From Zingiber officinale (taxonomy: Eukaryota > Streptophyta > Magnoliopsida > Zingiberales > Zingiberaceae), in contig NC_055999.1 in assembly GCF_018446385.1 (NCBI RefSeq), forward strand, positions 82,909,859-82,973,858: a DNA stretch of 64,000 nucleotides, read 5' to 3'. This document shows, piece after piece, positions 33,401-46,281 of the stretch. The notes under the pieces are model-generated. The model saw only the letters and a program-made list of their open reading frames with translations. It ran no database searches and was not told the DNA's origin. Position 1 is the first letter of the stretch. Each line of letters starts with the position of its first letter. Made by a program: the position numbers and the translations under genes.

Positions 33401-36400
33401 ATTTATACTCTTCAAAGAGAAAATGCTTGGGTGGAGTAACTTTCGGCATGTAGTTTGTGGAAAAAATGGTCTGAAGAGAGAAAGAAGAGTTGAGTTTTGA
33501 CATTTCATTAAAAGGTTGAGAAGACAAAAGAAGAAAGTGAATAGCTGGTTTATCTTTAATCTTGTAACCAATTGAGAGAGAAACGTTTGAAACAAGTAAT
33601 AAAGAGACTGAAGTTACAATATCTACTTTGGAAGAATTGAGAGGCAGCAAAATGTTCAGAGAGAAAAATTAACATTTTGGCAGTTCTATTAAGAGAGAGG
33701 GAAAAATATTAGGGGAGAGAGAGAGAGAATAAAAGTCTCTGTTTGACCTCGAGTTTGAGAGAGAATAATAAAGATGAAACGGAAGAAATTGGCAATTTTC
33801 CTTAAATGCAAAATTTTAAAGGATGAATAAGAAAATTGGTGATGGAATTAGAAGCAAAACTTAAACATAAGCGATGAGAGAGCCATAGCATAGTAGGAGG
33901 TTGGGAATGACTAATGTGCCAACAAAGATGTTTCCTAATTCAGCAAATGTACTTGTGTGAGGATGGAATAGAAGCTTCACCAAACTGTTAATGGCATGGG
34001 CAGAAGATAACTGACTAATTTGTCGCCATTTTTATATATTTGAATCTGCTTTTTTTTCTTCAACAACTATAGTCTTCCTGCTTTTTTTAGTGGAAATCTG
34101 TTGTTTCACTTTTTGGGCATCAGTATTTGAGGGCTCTTTGAGCAACTTTGCTCATGTGCATGCTTGGATAGAGGCATGGTTGTTGGTTGATGAATACAAT
34201 AGCATGGGAGAACCATATGATGCAATCTTAGCCAGAGGCCAAGGGATAATGCTGCAGCAAGAATGTCAGTAAGGATTATTTTCATGGTGGCAATGTGCGT
34301 TAAGTGGCAGTTTGGCATCAAGTGGCTGAGACCTTGTTTGGAAAATGGGGGCATCGCACAGTGGTGTTCTCAAGGCCATGGAGGAACATAGCAGTGCTCT
34401 AGGCACAAATATTCTTTCACACGCATGCTCCATAGGCAATTTTCATTTGGAGAGGAAGGAGCGGCAGCAAAAAGGAGATAATGCAAGGATTTTGCTAATG
34501 TAGGGAATTTGTGCAGCAAGATTCTGGTTTGAAGAGGATGTAGATACAAAGAGGGTGCTACATCACTTACTGCTTCCCCTTCAATGATGATGAGAATAAA
34601 ACAAACCCTAAAAAAGAACATATATTCACACACCAAGTTAAAAGTAAACTGGTACTTGATTCATTGTCTGTAAAAATTAATTACCCCATATTTACAATTA
34701 GGGTTTGAAGTGCCGAGCCATGCCGCCCAAAACTATCCGAATTTATCGTTCCGGTGAGGAAGCGAAACCGGCACAGTAGAAGAACAAATTTCGCCTTCAT
34801 TATCCGCCCGCGATCGACGCCTCTGCACCGCTGTATGGCAGAGGTGTCACGCGACGCTTCCGATGGCGCTAGAAGCACCGCGGGATGCTGCCACCGACGT
34901 CGGAAGTGTTGCGCGAGAACTGCTCGCGGGACTCGCATGATTGCGGTGTACGCGTACTGTTCCAAAAGAAAAAAATGATTTAATTAATTAAACAATTCCC
35001 AACTGGCGCGTGATATTTTGAATAGACTTTTATAAATCCTAATTAAATTATTCCTATAAAATATATAAAAATATATTTAAAATTAAAAAAATAAAAAAAA
35101 ATATTAATTGATATTATAAAAAATTCTTTTTTACTGTTTTAAATTTATTTAAAAATTCTAAATTTTTTTTAAAAACATTCTAATAAATCATATTTATATT
35201 CTGATAATTTATTATTATTATTTTATTTGTTTTTTGTTGTTTAATTGATATTTTGATTTTTTTTAATATTTTAAATATATAAGATTTAAACTAATAATTA
35301 ATTAAATGAATAAACAATTAATTTATATAATTATGATATATCAATTTTAATTCGAGTAATTAATACATCTTTAAAGAAAACTATATTTAATTATTTTTTC
35401 TAACCATATTAAGGTGTTCAAACAACTTATATAAAATCAATATACAACTTATTTTTAAATTATACATAATAAACATATTTATCTAATAATTAGTATATAT
35501 AAATAAAAAAAAAAATACCGAAACTGTATCAGCACGGTACGATATGATATTGAAACCGTATCGTTCCGGTCTGGATCGAAACCTTGGCACTGGTCGAAAT
35601 TTTAAACCTTGTATACAACATATTCAATGATAATTGACAATATCTATTTAACAGTTTGGATTTGAGAAATACAAATGGAGCCAAAATAACATCATTGGTT
35701 GTGCAAATAATTTTTATTTTTTGATTCTCTTAAAGCAGTCAGGATGTTCAATGAGCAAATGTAGTTTTTTTTTTAACTCGGCATTACTTTATAATTTTAC
35801 GTTTCCTTATTTGTTGCAGAGACACATCCATTCATAGAAAATGCTTATTGACTTTGCTTTTTTGTACGGTGTGCTTTACTAGTTATAATTTTGTTTCCTT
35901 ATTTGTTGTATAGAGACATATTGGTTCATAGGACATGTTCAATAACTTTGATTGTTTTTGCAGGATCTGGTTTGCATACATTTGTCTTGTACTTGGGCCC
36001 CCATATTGCATTTTTCACTATCAAGGCTTTGAAGTGTGGTCGAGTAGATCTCAAGACTGCTCCATATGATACCATACTGTTGAAAAGACGACCTTCGTGG
36101 CTTGAAAAGAAGTGTTCTGAGTTTGGACCACCAGTATTTCCTTTATCATCTGGAACTTTAGTTAGGGTTCCAATCAGCAACATTCTCCCTCATGTTCAGT
36201 TGGAAGCGGTTCTTTGGGGTTTGGGCACTGCTATTGGAGAGCTTCCACCATATTTTATCTCAAGAGCTGGTAAGTGTATGTATTCTTGATCCAGAAATAG
36301 CCATTCAGATTCTTATTACATGATATAATTGTGTGAGCATCCATGGTCACAATTTTTTGAGCTAATACATTAACGTTTGCTTTAGAGGTTTTTGTTGTGA

Positions 36401-39400
36401 TTAGGCTTAATGAGATTGTTTTGATATTTAACGACAATTTATGTTCACTAATTCAGACTATGTTGGACCTGCATGCTTAATTATCTTATGGTTTATTTCA
36501 AGTCTATTGGATTCGCCTCAGAGCTTGATTGAGATATTCAAGGGATGAGTGAGAAGTGTTGTGGAGCTTCTATTTTGATGAAAGATGTCAAGCTTGAAGA
36601 TACACTTAAAGATTAAAATAATTGCATCATTTTTTATTTATTGATTTTAGGTAGACTAATTTAAAGATTAATTATAGTGTTTAGGTAAGTGCTGTTACCT
36701 ACAGAGCTAAGTTATTGGGCCTAATCGACACTTAGTTGGGTCAAGTTCCGTTGTTGTGAGACTTATTTGGTAGGCTGGGAGGTAGATTCTGGGAAGCCAA
36801 CTCCTTGGTTGAAAGTTGGGTAGATCTAGCTTTTGTTTCGTCGACCTACGACTGACTAAGGCAGCTTCGAATTTCTTAGTTGGCAATGCCTTTTATACAC
36901 TTCAATAATGGGATAATATCAGTGCATCCGATCCCAGATAGATGGTATTCATGGTAATTCAAGTTGGACAAAGGACTTAATAGTTCCCATCTTCAATTCT
37001 ATATCTTGGTAGCATGTGAACTTGAAGGAAAAAGGAATTAAGTTGAAGGTGATGCATCAAGGAGGTTGCTTATTAGTGACATTTTAGTTCTTTGCACTAG
37101 GTATTTATGTCTAAGCCCATATAATGGCATCCAATAGTCTGAACAGCAGTCTTATTGGGAAAAGGCTTTTTCTTCCAACTCTTCCTTCTCTTACACTCTT
37201 CTTCAGCCTCTCCTTCCCATTGTTGGCAAAATCAGTTGATATTGATACCCATATCCTGAGTTGGATTGGTTTTGGCAATTGATTTATCTATTTTTATTTT
37301 ATTTTATTTTTTAAAAAATTAACATCTTGTAAGGATTGAGAAGTATAGGAAAATTAGAGATTAAGAGGAATTAGCTAGAAATTAATCAGAATACATTAGA
37401 AAATTGTTAGAATCCATTGAAATTTTGTCAAATTGAGAAAGATAATAGATGGATTCAAGTTAAAAGTTGGACAGATTAAGATGAGTTGAAAAACTTGACC
37501 ATTCTAGCCTTCCCTTTAATCCCATTTTGATTCTTGTAAAACTTGCATGAGAAGGAGAGTATCTTAAATGCCCTCTTAAATTGTGTAGTTTTGCTACTGC
37601 TCAAGATTTACTACAAAATCAAGGATCACGCATTCAACTTTGTCATCACTCGTTAAATTTGATAACTCGACTTTTAAGCAAGGTTACTATGGATTGAGAG
37701 GTTAATATTGAATGAGAGATTATTATGCATCAAGAGAGAACACCGTAAATTTCTCAATCAACAATGATGTTAAAACTACCCTTCAACTAAACAATTCGAA
37801 CTTAGTTAATTTTGTAATAATGATAACACTTCTATTGAAAGTTTATAGTAACAGCTTGAATTTGTTGAGCACTTAATGGTATGATGCTATTATTGGTTAT
37901 GTTCTATTTATATTATTTATTAATTTTGTATGTTAGAACATCTGTTGTTATCTTATATATGAAATAATTTTATCATGTCTTTTCTCATAGTTCCTTTTTT
38001 TCCTGCTGAATTCAATTTCTCCCCTCCTGCCAATCCAATATAATTGATAGTTGGATTCTTTGAGTGTCTAATCATGCACTCGGAATGAGTCGGTTTTCAA
38101 CTGTCTCTAATTTCATGTAAATATCATTAATTTGATTCACTTGCACTAGTGCAATTTGTACAAATGCATGCGAGCTATAAATTCTATTTAGGATGGGCTA
38201 TGGTATTTTTGAAACACTAGAAATGGTCTAGAAGATGTTTGTGTGAATCACAAGAGGAGAAATTAATCTTCTCTTCATAATAAAATCATGCTGCAAGTGT
38301 GAGCATGATTCTAGTCTAATTCCTAAGCCTATTTTGCAAAGGACTAATCTGCAAAAGTGTTTTATTTTTCTTTTCTGTTTTACTTTACTGCTTTTCTTTC
38401 TCCACTTATTTATTTCTCTAAAACAATTATATTAATCTTTCTGCAATATGTCGTGAGGTGGTATCTTGGTTGTATATTTAATCTTCTTGGTGCTCTTAGA
38501 TTTCATTTTCATTCTTAGATTTACTTAGTTTGATACTGGTTTGACAAGATTCAAATGCACCGCAGCACGCTTGTCTGGAAGCAAAATGGAAATGGAGGAA
38601 CTGAGTGAAGCACCATCAGATGGGTTAATTTCTGCTTCCCTGAGGCAAATTAAGCGCTGGTTCTTCACTCATTTCCAGCATCTTAACTTTTTAACTGTTT
38701 TGATACTTGCTTCAGTAAGTTATCTATATTCCATTTAACTGTAACTGTTCTGGTAAAATCTATTCATTTTGTAGGCATGCATATGATCCTTAGTGTTCAC
38801 CTTATCTGTTTCCTAATCTGGATAGGTTTATAGTTTCTCACTGCTGCTTGAGAACAGCTCTTTTCATAGGACTTCTTGTATTCTAGGATCCTTATAAGGT
38901 GCTATATTTACATACAGGATTATGACTTGATTTTCTTTCCATGATTTTTGTGACTGGCATTTTAATTTAGGTACCAAACCCTCTTTTTGATCTTGCGGGT
39001 ATTATGTGCGGGCAATTTGGGATCCCATTTTGGAAATTCTTCCTAGCAACCTTGATTGGCAAGGCTTTGATAAAGACTCATATTCAGGTAGATGTGCCTT
39101 TCTTCTGGTTGTGTTGATATTTTCAGATGAGCCTTTCTTCTGATTGTTTTGATATTTACATTATTTTCTTTAGGAATATTGTATCAAATAAACAAAATAA
39201 ATAGAAAAATATTCTAAACTTTTTTATTCTTCATACATATTAAGAAGTATAGTTATGAAAAATACAGAATTCATATTCTTTCTTTTGGGGTAATATATAA
39301 ATCTAGCAAAATCTTTTAACTTTTTGTTTCAAATCTAGCACTATATAACTTCTTTTAAAAAAATAGATTGTTTTTTTAAAAAATATATTGTTAAAATCTT

Positions 39401-40814
39401 ACACCCATTAGAATGGCGTCCATTCACCTTTAGAAAGTTGACATGACACTCATGTCACATTGAGCCAACTTAGCAAAGTACATATTAATCTGTATCACCC
39501 TATGAGCAAACATAGACAGGGTTAGTGTTGTTCACTAAAATATTTAGAATCCTTTAATCTTAACAAAAATGAACTTAAGTACATGTGTTTGCCAAGTTGG
39601 CGTAATGCCACATAGGTGTCATGCCAACCTTTTTATGACAAATGAAATTTTTTGGTAGCTTAATGTGAAGATGATTTGTGAATGTTGCTACATTGTGAAG
39701 AAAAAAAATTAAAAGGTTGCACTATATTTGAGAAAACTCAAAAGGTTGTATTAGATTTTTGTATTTATCCCTATTCTTTTGCTATATTTGTTGGAAATTA
39801 CTTTGTTGATTTGTGTTGCATGTTTGACTGGAAAGATATCTTAATCACATATATCCAATGTACTTTAATGTCCATTTGATAAGAAAAGTGAAGTAGTTTG
39901 TATGTTTGGACCCTAGGTTTTGGAGACATGATAATATATGCACCACATGGATTCCTCCCTATTACATGATTTTGCAAAATATCAGGTAAGAGGAAAGAGG
40001 GGGCACTGGATGGGGAAGGAAATGGTGAGAGCCATGAACAGGAAGGAGAATGAAGATGGACATCTATCTTTTAGAATGCATGTCAAATCATGGGTTCCAT
40101 AAAACTCATGGAAAATTAGATTGTAGATTGCTAACATGTTACTCTGCCTCTAGACATTCATGATGCACACGAAAAATGGAATTCTTCCACTGATTTTTAG
40201 GTTATCCCAACTGGAGCTTGACTGCTGAAAGCATGCGTTGTGTACAAGTGTTTTTCCAACTAAAGTTAATAATGGCACACAATGCACTTTTGGGTTATAT
40301 ATAACTTATTCTCTCTCAGTAATATTTTTTATCTGTTTTTTCCCCCTAAACTTTATTCGTTTCTGCAGACAGTATTCATTATTTCTCTGTTCAATAATCA
40401 ACTCTTGGAATGGCTGGAGAATGAGTTAATACGGGTGGTTGGCCTTATCCCTGGTTCTTCTTCTGCACTCCCTAGCCTGATAGCCAAATTACGGACGGCT
40501 CGGGAGATGTATTTGTCCAACCCCATTCCCGAACCTTCTCTGCCTGATGGAATGGTAGGCTAACAACAAATAAGAGTTATTTTGCTCTCATCTTCGGCTT
40601 TACATTGCTCATCTTCTAGGATAGCATTTTGATCCCAATCTTGTCTTTGGTTCATCAGGCACGGTGGTGGAACCTATCATTTACTATGGTATGGAATACT
40701 GTGATATGGCTCATGCTTGTGAACTTCTGTGTGAAAATAGTTACTGCTACAGCAATACGATATCTCAAGGAGGAGAAAGAATTGGAGTTGACTAACAAGA
40801 AAATGGCATTATGA
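30476..40814 (+). CDS. KMS1: vacuole membrane protein KMS1/KMS2 (VMP1 homologue), eight exons
   Basis: Exons: 30476-30536, 32255-32466, 32703-32781, 35964-36269, 38566-38714, 38971-39087, 40369-40554, 40659-40814. GT/AG introns and an unbroken frame give 421 residues, close to the family length of about 416. Several hydrophobic segments are visible: about residues 60-85 ([16 protein letters not shown]), 100-116, 118-137 ([14 protein letters not shown]), 194-219 ([20 protein letters not shown]) and others. The last carries the SNARE-associated (VTT) domain signature. The ER/Golgi-located family member acts in early secretory membrane traffic and lipid homeostasis. The product ends in a lysine-rich cytosolic tail (LTNKKMAL). 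The choice between KMS1 and KMS2 is arbitrary. A second copy of exons 7 and 8 lies downstream. Confidence 0.92.
30537..32254 (+). other. intron 1 of the KMS gene
   Basis: A 1.7 kb AT-rich intron. 31990-32100 has GGTACGACACAATATGGTAT and a TGGCACTTGGGATTTTAAAC end. This resembles the right end of the element at 34699-35612, so a decayed relative is likely. Confidence 0.5.
32782..35963 (+). other. intron 3 of the KMS gene, enlarged by an insertion
   Basis: A 3.2 kb intron. 33640-33760 is GA-rich. A TIR-bounded element sits at 34699-35612. I see no missed exon; exons 3 and 4 join in frame as ASSIGLG-SGLHT. Confidence 0.6.
34699..35612 (+). mobile_element. putative non-autonomous TIR DNA transposon, about 0.9 kb
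   Basis: The left end (GGGTTTGAAGTGCCGAGCCA) and the right end read in reverse (AAGGTTTAAAATTTCGACCAGTGCC) are imperfect inverted repeats. The head (34699-34970) is GC-rich and the body (34975-35510) very AT-rich. The flanks TTTACAAT and TATACAAC match 6 of 8. No transposase is seen. Confidence 0.4.
36270..38565 (+). other. intron 4 of the KMS gene, nothing else seen
   Basis: A 2.3 kb AT-rich intron without a recognisable insertion or nested gene. Confidence 0.55.
39088..40368 (+). other. intron 6 of the KMS gene, nothing else seen
   Basis: A 1.3 kb AT-rich intron ending in a C/T tract and TTTCTGCAG acceptor. Confidence 0.55.
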
Positions 40815-41053
40815 GCATAGAGTTGAATCTTGCTACTCTTTACTAGTTTATGAGCATAGGTTCACTTTTCCACGTTAGAAGGATACTATTATACAGGCTG
40901 GTATTTGATGGCAGGTTCTATTTGCTCCCCTGCTCGAAAGTCAACCAGTTATGCATTCAGTTAGCGAGAACCTAGTTGTAAACGAAAATTCTAATTTTAA
41001 CGATTATTTATCCTTCAAGCAAGAGATTGACCCTAGAGTTATAGTTATATTTG

Positions 41054-41059
41054 AATAAA
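41054..41059 (+). terminator. candidate polyadenylation signal, first copy
   Basis: AATAAA in TTGAATAAAATTGC, 240 bases after the KMS stop codon. It is repeated at 41771-41776 in the duplicate. Confidence 0.5.
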
Positions 41060-41080
41060 ATTGCAACCTGTTCTTGTTCT

Positions 41081-41797
41081 AGTATTCATTATTTCTCTGT
41101 TCAATAATCAACTCTTGGAATGGCTGGAGAATGAGTTAATACGGGTGGTTGGCCTTATCCCTGGTTCTTCTTCTGCACTCCCTAGCCTGATAGCCAAATT
41201 ACGGACGGCTCAGGAGATGTATTTGTCCAACCCCATTCCCGAACCTTCTCTGCCTGATGGAATGGTAGGCTAACAACAAATAAGAGTTATTTTGCTCTCA
41301 TCTTCAGTTTTACATTGCTCATCTTCTAGGATAGCATTTTGATCCCAATCTTGTCTTTGGTTCATCAGGCACAGTGGTGGAACCTATCATTTACTATGGT
41401 ATGGAATACTGTGATATGGCTCATGCTTGTGAACTTCTGTGTGAAAATAGTTACTGCTACAGCAATACGATATCTCAAGGAGCAGCAAGAATTGGAGTTG
41501 ACTAACAAGAAAATGGCATTATGAGCATAGAGTTGAATCTTGCTAGTTTATGAGCATAACTAGTTTATGAGCATAGGTTCACTTTTCCACATTAGAAGGA
41601 TACTATTATACAGGCTGGTATTTGATGGCAGGTTCTATTTGCTCCCCTGCTCGAAAGTCAACCAGTTATGCATTCAGTTAGCGAGAACCTAGTTGTAAAC
41701 GAAAATTCTAATTTTAACGATTATTTATCCTTCAAGCAAGAGATTGACCCTAGAGTTATAGTTATATTTGAATAAAATTGCAACCTGTTCTTGTTTC
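41081..41797 (+). pseudogene. tandem duplicate of KMS exons 7-8 and 3' UTR
   Basis: A direct copy of 40371-41080 with an offset of 710. It contains exon 7 (to 41264), its intron and exon 8 (41369-41524), with the frame kept. The copied 5' end begins inside exon 7: the original acceptor TTTCTGCAG|ACAGTA is replaced by TTGTTCTAGTATTC, which cannot enter the exon in frame. Substitutions are few: R to Q near 41211, ARWW to AQWW at exon 8, and EEKE to EQQE in the tail. A 17-base duplication (around 41545-41570) lengthens the 3' UTR. The copy is recent and probably transcribed only as downstream sequence. Confidence 0.9.
41771..41776 (+). terminator. candidate polyadenylation signal, second copy
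   Basis: The same AATAAA context as at 41054, 717 bases further on. Confidence 0.45.
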
Positions 41798-43781
41798 TGT
41801 GAAAATGTCACATGATTTTTGGTTAGTATTTCAAGGTCTTTTGCCTTGATCAGATAAGTTGGAGGCATATGACAAACAAATGAATTACAGTTCTCGAGGT
41901 CTCTGACTTTGTTGTTTGATCTCCTTGTTCTATACCTAAATCTTCAGATATCAAAGAATCGTTGCCAAACTTTTGTCTGAAGTGCTGTTAATCCCAATAT
42001 TCTCTCTTTACTTGGATGATGAATTTAAGTCCCCATGGGATACTCAGTTGATTAAAAGATGATTGCTTTATTACAATAGGGTAAATGGTTAATTCTTGAC
42101 GAGCGCACCATTTGATGATCAATTAAGTTGATTTCATGATTTATCTTTTTTCACTTAATTTAGCTTCCAGTCAATTAGGAATCCATCTCATAGACTGTTA
42201 CTTGAGTAAAATCATTCTGTTTCCTACCTAGTCAATTGATTATTCAACTAGCATGGCTAGTTAACAAACTTCACAATTAGTCAACCGAAGACATGAGGAG
42301 TCTGCCTTCACTTGGAAAGCTCATCATTATGAGGTTATGAAAAAGTCAAAACTCAATCTAGTTGAAAAAATGACTTGAGAGCTCATCCCAGAGTTTAAGT
42401 CTTCACAAAAATCAAGCCCTAGGTAGCTCAACAACTAACGAATAATCACAGCATCCTTATAATGCACGAAATTTCTACTAATACAGAATTTCTAGGAAGA
42501 ACCAAACCATATTAAATCATGAACAAAGATAAAAATCAAATATTATAATTACTCAACATAATCTCTCATAGTTCTCATGCCTTTAAGTTTTCAGTTCCTC
42601 TAGTCTGCCAAATTTCCAATGGGATTCTTTAGTCCGTATTTTATGAGCTAGAGGATGAACCGTAGAGGTTGATTGATTAATTTAGATAGATTTCACTTAT
42701 TAAACACATAGGGTCTATCTAAATCAATCAATCAATATATCTTCATCTGTGAAGATAATCCGCTCTCCCAAGCTTCTCACTGTGCTCCAATGCAACAACC
42801 TAATCTAAGCAGCATCTCAATTTGAGCCGCCAACTCTCAAGCCCACTGAGTTCCTCCTCCTGGAGAAGTACACCAACTGGATCCAAACCAAGTCCTCAAG
42901 CACACAATATCCATGACAACCACAATCACAACTCAATCCCATCAAGTCCATTTAGCGCCACACTCTAGCCGATCTAGGCCTCTAGCCCTGAAGCACGTGA
43001 TTTCCACGATAGCCATGTCCATAAGTTCCATGAGCTCAAAAAAATAAAAAATAAAAAATAAAAAAATTCCATGAGCTCTGCTCAATCTAGTCCTCCATCA
43101 TTCGAGCCCACAATCTCTATGATTGTCATGTGCTCGAGAGGAGATTTTTTGGACCGCTTTTTGCGATCCAGAGGATGTTCCCTTTTCATGTATTGATGGA
43201 GATGCATGATCCCCAGAGGATCCGACCTGCATGTGCTCGATATCCAAGTACCTACACACTTAAGGCACATTTCAAAACACAAAACACACCCAACTCAAAC
43301 CATATTGCCAATACATTAAATAAATATGGTTAACCATAACCACAAAGTAGGAGTTGTTTCCTTACTAATTTCCACGTGGGTACTCCGTGTGTATGGACAT
43401 AATGAGCAACTATAGATTTTCTCACATATATTATGATAATTGAGAATTTTGAACGCCTTAGAAAGCAATTTAATTTGAAAATTGAGAGGGGTTGTTAGAA
43501 ATAACTTTAATCAATTCCTTATATTTTCCAAAGATATCAAGATTAAAATATATAAAATATTTGAGATTGTGTTTTTTTACTATATTTTTTAACTGAAAAA
43601 TTGATAGGATTTATCATCTGTCTCAAGTACTCTAAGATATCATTTATTTGGATGGAAATTGAGAGAGAAGAGAGAAAGTAACACGAAAGATATGCATATA
43701 TAATAAAGGTCTTTATGCAATCTTTCATTTGAGTAAATAAAGCATCTATATATGATGCATGTTATACATAGTGGAGTCAAT
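41798..43781 (+). other. intergenic; short hairpin at 42670-42736
   Basis: Arms TTGATTGATTAATTTAGATAGA (about 42669-42690) and TCTATCTAAATCAATCAATC (about 42715-42734) are complementary with one mismatch, and the loop is about 25 bases. 43030-43070 is an A-rich microsatellite flanked by TTCCATGAGCT copies. No gene is seen. Confidence 0.5.
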
Positions 43782-43985
43782 TCGGGGCGGTGCGATAATT
43801 AAGATATGAGATATTGTTACATGAGATCTTGGGGTCGAAACTCAGCGTGACCGAGCATAACCTCCCTCATGTCTTGGCCATTTGCACTAATGGCTAGTAG
43901 CCACCCGTGATTTACTTCCTCCGTGTTGACTTAGGGACGGGTTGACGGGGACGCTGAGGGCGAACGAATCAACAAGTAAACAAAA
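43782..43985 (+). mobile_element. SINE-like element
   Basis: GGTCGAAACTC at 43833-43843 fits a pol III B box, and a poor A-box-like stretch lies about 35 bases upstream. The GC-rich body ends near GGGACGCTGAGGGCGAACG, and an A-rich tail follows. The compact size (about 200 bp) suits a tRNA-derived SINE. I could not find a clean target duplication. Confidence 0.5.
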
Positions 43986-44533
43986 TGTTCAGACCAAACC
44001 TTTCTATTTCTTGCCCTTCGTAATTTCAACATTGTCTATATTTCCCAAATCTGCAATACCTAAAGTCATTCTTTTCGATTAGGAGTAACATTAAGTTATG
44101 AATGGAATGAGAACTTGATACTTCTTTTAATGAAATTCAAAGCTAGCATTTTAGAATACACGTAGAAATTTAAAACATCACAACTACTACACTATAAAAA
44201 CATCCATCTCTATCTAAAATTTGATCAGTAGCAAAGGCCTTCCAAATATTTTAGAATGATTATGTTTCAAAAATGAACTTTTTTGTTTCAATGAGACTAA
44301 GAAAGAAAAAAAAAGTCATGCTTCATGAATTACAAGTAATTCATGAAGATCAAGTGTTAATCCCTCTTAATTTTCCCTTATCGTTCATTAGTTTAACTTC
44401 ATTCTATAATTACAATATGAATTTGATAAATTTTCTTTGAACTTTATCCCTGTCTCATTACATTTAAAAATTAAACAATGACACTGCAAAATAACTATCA
44501 TGATAATATGAAAGAACTGACCTAAAGAAGTCA
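43986..44533 (+). other. intergenic, downstream of the WRKY gene
   Basis: AT-rich, no supported feature. It presumably includes the WRKY 3' UTR. Confidence 0.4.
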
Positions 44534-46281
44534 TCAAAGTAGAAAATCATCTAGCGATATTGCTTCGAACTGATCAAACTCTTGTAAGATGGTTGGCAGG
44601 CTTTCAGTGAAGGTAGAGTCACTTGTGATAAAGGTAGCATCCGTGTCAGCAATGGTGGAAGTAGATCTGTTTAACAAGGTGCAGTTCTTGTTGTCGCATG
44701 CTTCTTCTTCTTCTTTGTTAATTCCTCCATTGTTACTCTTATAATTGGGTTGTTTCTCCCCATTATCATCATTTGAGCTTTGGTTAAACTGGAGAAGGAA
44801 GGGAGTGGCCAATTCATCAGGTTGCTGACAATGTTGCACCAAATATCCATGAGCTTGAGCCGCAGGTACTGTGTTGCATGTATGTTCTGCCTTTTGAGTG
44901 ACCAAGAACAAGGGTGGATCACTAAAGCTTTGTTGTTGCACTTGTCTTGATGCTTGGCAGCCTGTTTCATCCCTGTAACTGCACCTATAGTAGCTTCTAC
45001 ATGCAAATCACAAAGAACAGTAATGAGAGACAGAATTGACTTTATCAGGATTGGTCATTATCTTATGCTTGTCAAGCTTGACAAGAGCTTGAGCACTTTA
45101 CCAAGCTCCACAAAGAATCAAGTTGTCCTTACAACAATTGACTTAAAGCATTGGTCTATAGATGAAAGGATAAGACAAGTTGATGCCGGGGATCCATTGA
45201 TTATAAATTTGAGAGGTAGTTATTAACTCGAATTGAATCACGAGACCTATAATACATCAAATTTGTAACCCATAACACACACAAAAAAAAAACATCATTT
45301 AAACCTTTTCAGAAACTTTGAAGAATTTTAATCCTTTTATTAAGATTATTTTTATATTTTTTACATCGTTAGGGTTTTGAGACTATTTAAATATTTATTT
45401 AGTTGATGTTAAGGTATCATCTTCATTTGAGCTAATATTATTCAGTTAAATCAAGAGAAAATTCTCTGCGTTTGATGATTTCTCGTGTCTCCCTTGAAAA
45501 CTCTCTATTAGAACTAGTTTATCGAATAATTGTTATTATATCCGCCGTCACAAGTATATATGGAGACATTCATATAAGATAATGGAACACTGTGAAGGTG
45601 TCACACATATTCAATCTAGATAGATTTAAAGAAAATAACTTTTGGCTATCCATTTATCGATCGACAACATAGATCAATTTGTATTCATTTCTTAATCAAA
45701 AGTGAAGGTACACTTAGCTTCTTTGTTTCATTTTATCTTTTTTTTTTGAGAAAAAGGAAACTTCATACCTATGAAACATCATTTTTTTTTTTTCTTTTAG
45801 TGAATGATAATTAAATATTGTTAGATAATAAAAGGTCACACCTTGTGAACGGGCTGCCATTGATCCTCTTCTCCCCATATTTTCTCCACAGATAACCATC
45901 ATCGTATGGTGTGGCTGTAACAACGCTGTAGCTGCCATTTCTGTAAAAAGGAGAGAAAACAACATGAATATTGTTCAGTATTTAGTTGTTCACTTCACTT
46001 TTATTTTGAAGTAGGAAAGGGGGATGATCAGAAGAACAGTTAGGGGGGCATAGATCTCGGATCTGTCTTCAAGAAATCTAGCAAATAATGATTAGCTAGG
46101 GCCCTCCTCTCCTTTCATGCAGAGGAACACACTTCAATGGCAGATCTAAGGAGCCATGGCGTGGTTCATGCATATCATTATCATGAACTTGTACTTACTT
46201 CTTTCCTTGAACTTTATGAGGATCTTTGTGTGTGCTGGTGTCGGCTGAGAAGTCGCAGTCGATTTTACTAGTTTCTTGCAT
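44534..46281 (-). CDS. WRKY transcription factor, group III (C2HC), three exons
   Basis: Exons on the minus strand: 46281-46199, 45940-45842, 44996-44534. GT/AG introns and a continuous frame give 214 residues. The DNA-binding domain spans residues 41-101: the heptad is WRKYGEK (46-52) instead of the usual WRKYGQK. The zinc ligands are C66, C74, H99 and C101 (C-X7-C-X24-H-X-C), one residue longer than the usual group III spacing of 23. The intron after PFTR sits at the conserved R-type position. The C-terminus has a glutamine/asparagine-rich linker and an acidic end (EFDQFEAISLDDFLL) like other group III members. The N-terminus is only about 40 residues, far shorter than usual. The start at 46281 is the first ATG in this frame, but a further upstream exon cannot be excluded. 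Nuclear; would bind W boxes. Confidence 0.85.

Noticed and set aside
41339-41524. A separate small gene encoding a 61-residue membrane protein
   Set aside because: It is the duplicated exon 8 of the KMS gene plus intron sequence, not an independent gene.
45003-45226. Plus-strand frame inside WRKY intron 2
   Set aside because: No domain, no promoter, and it starts within the opposite-strand exon; probably chance.
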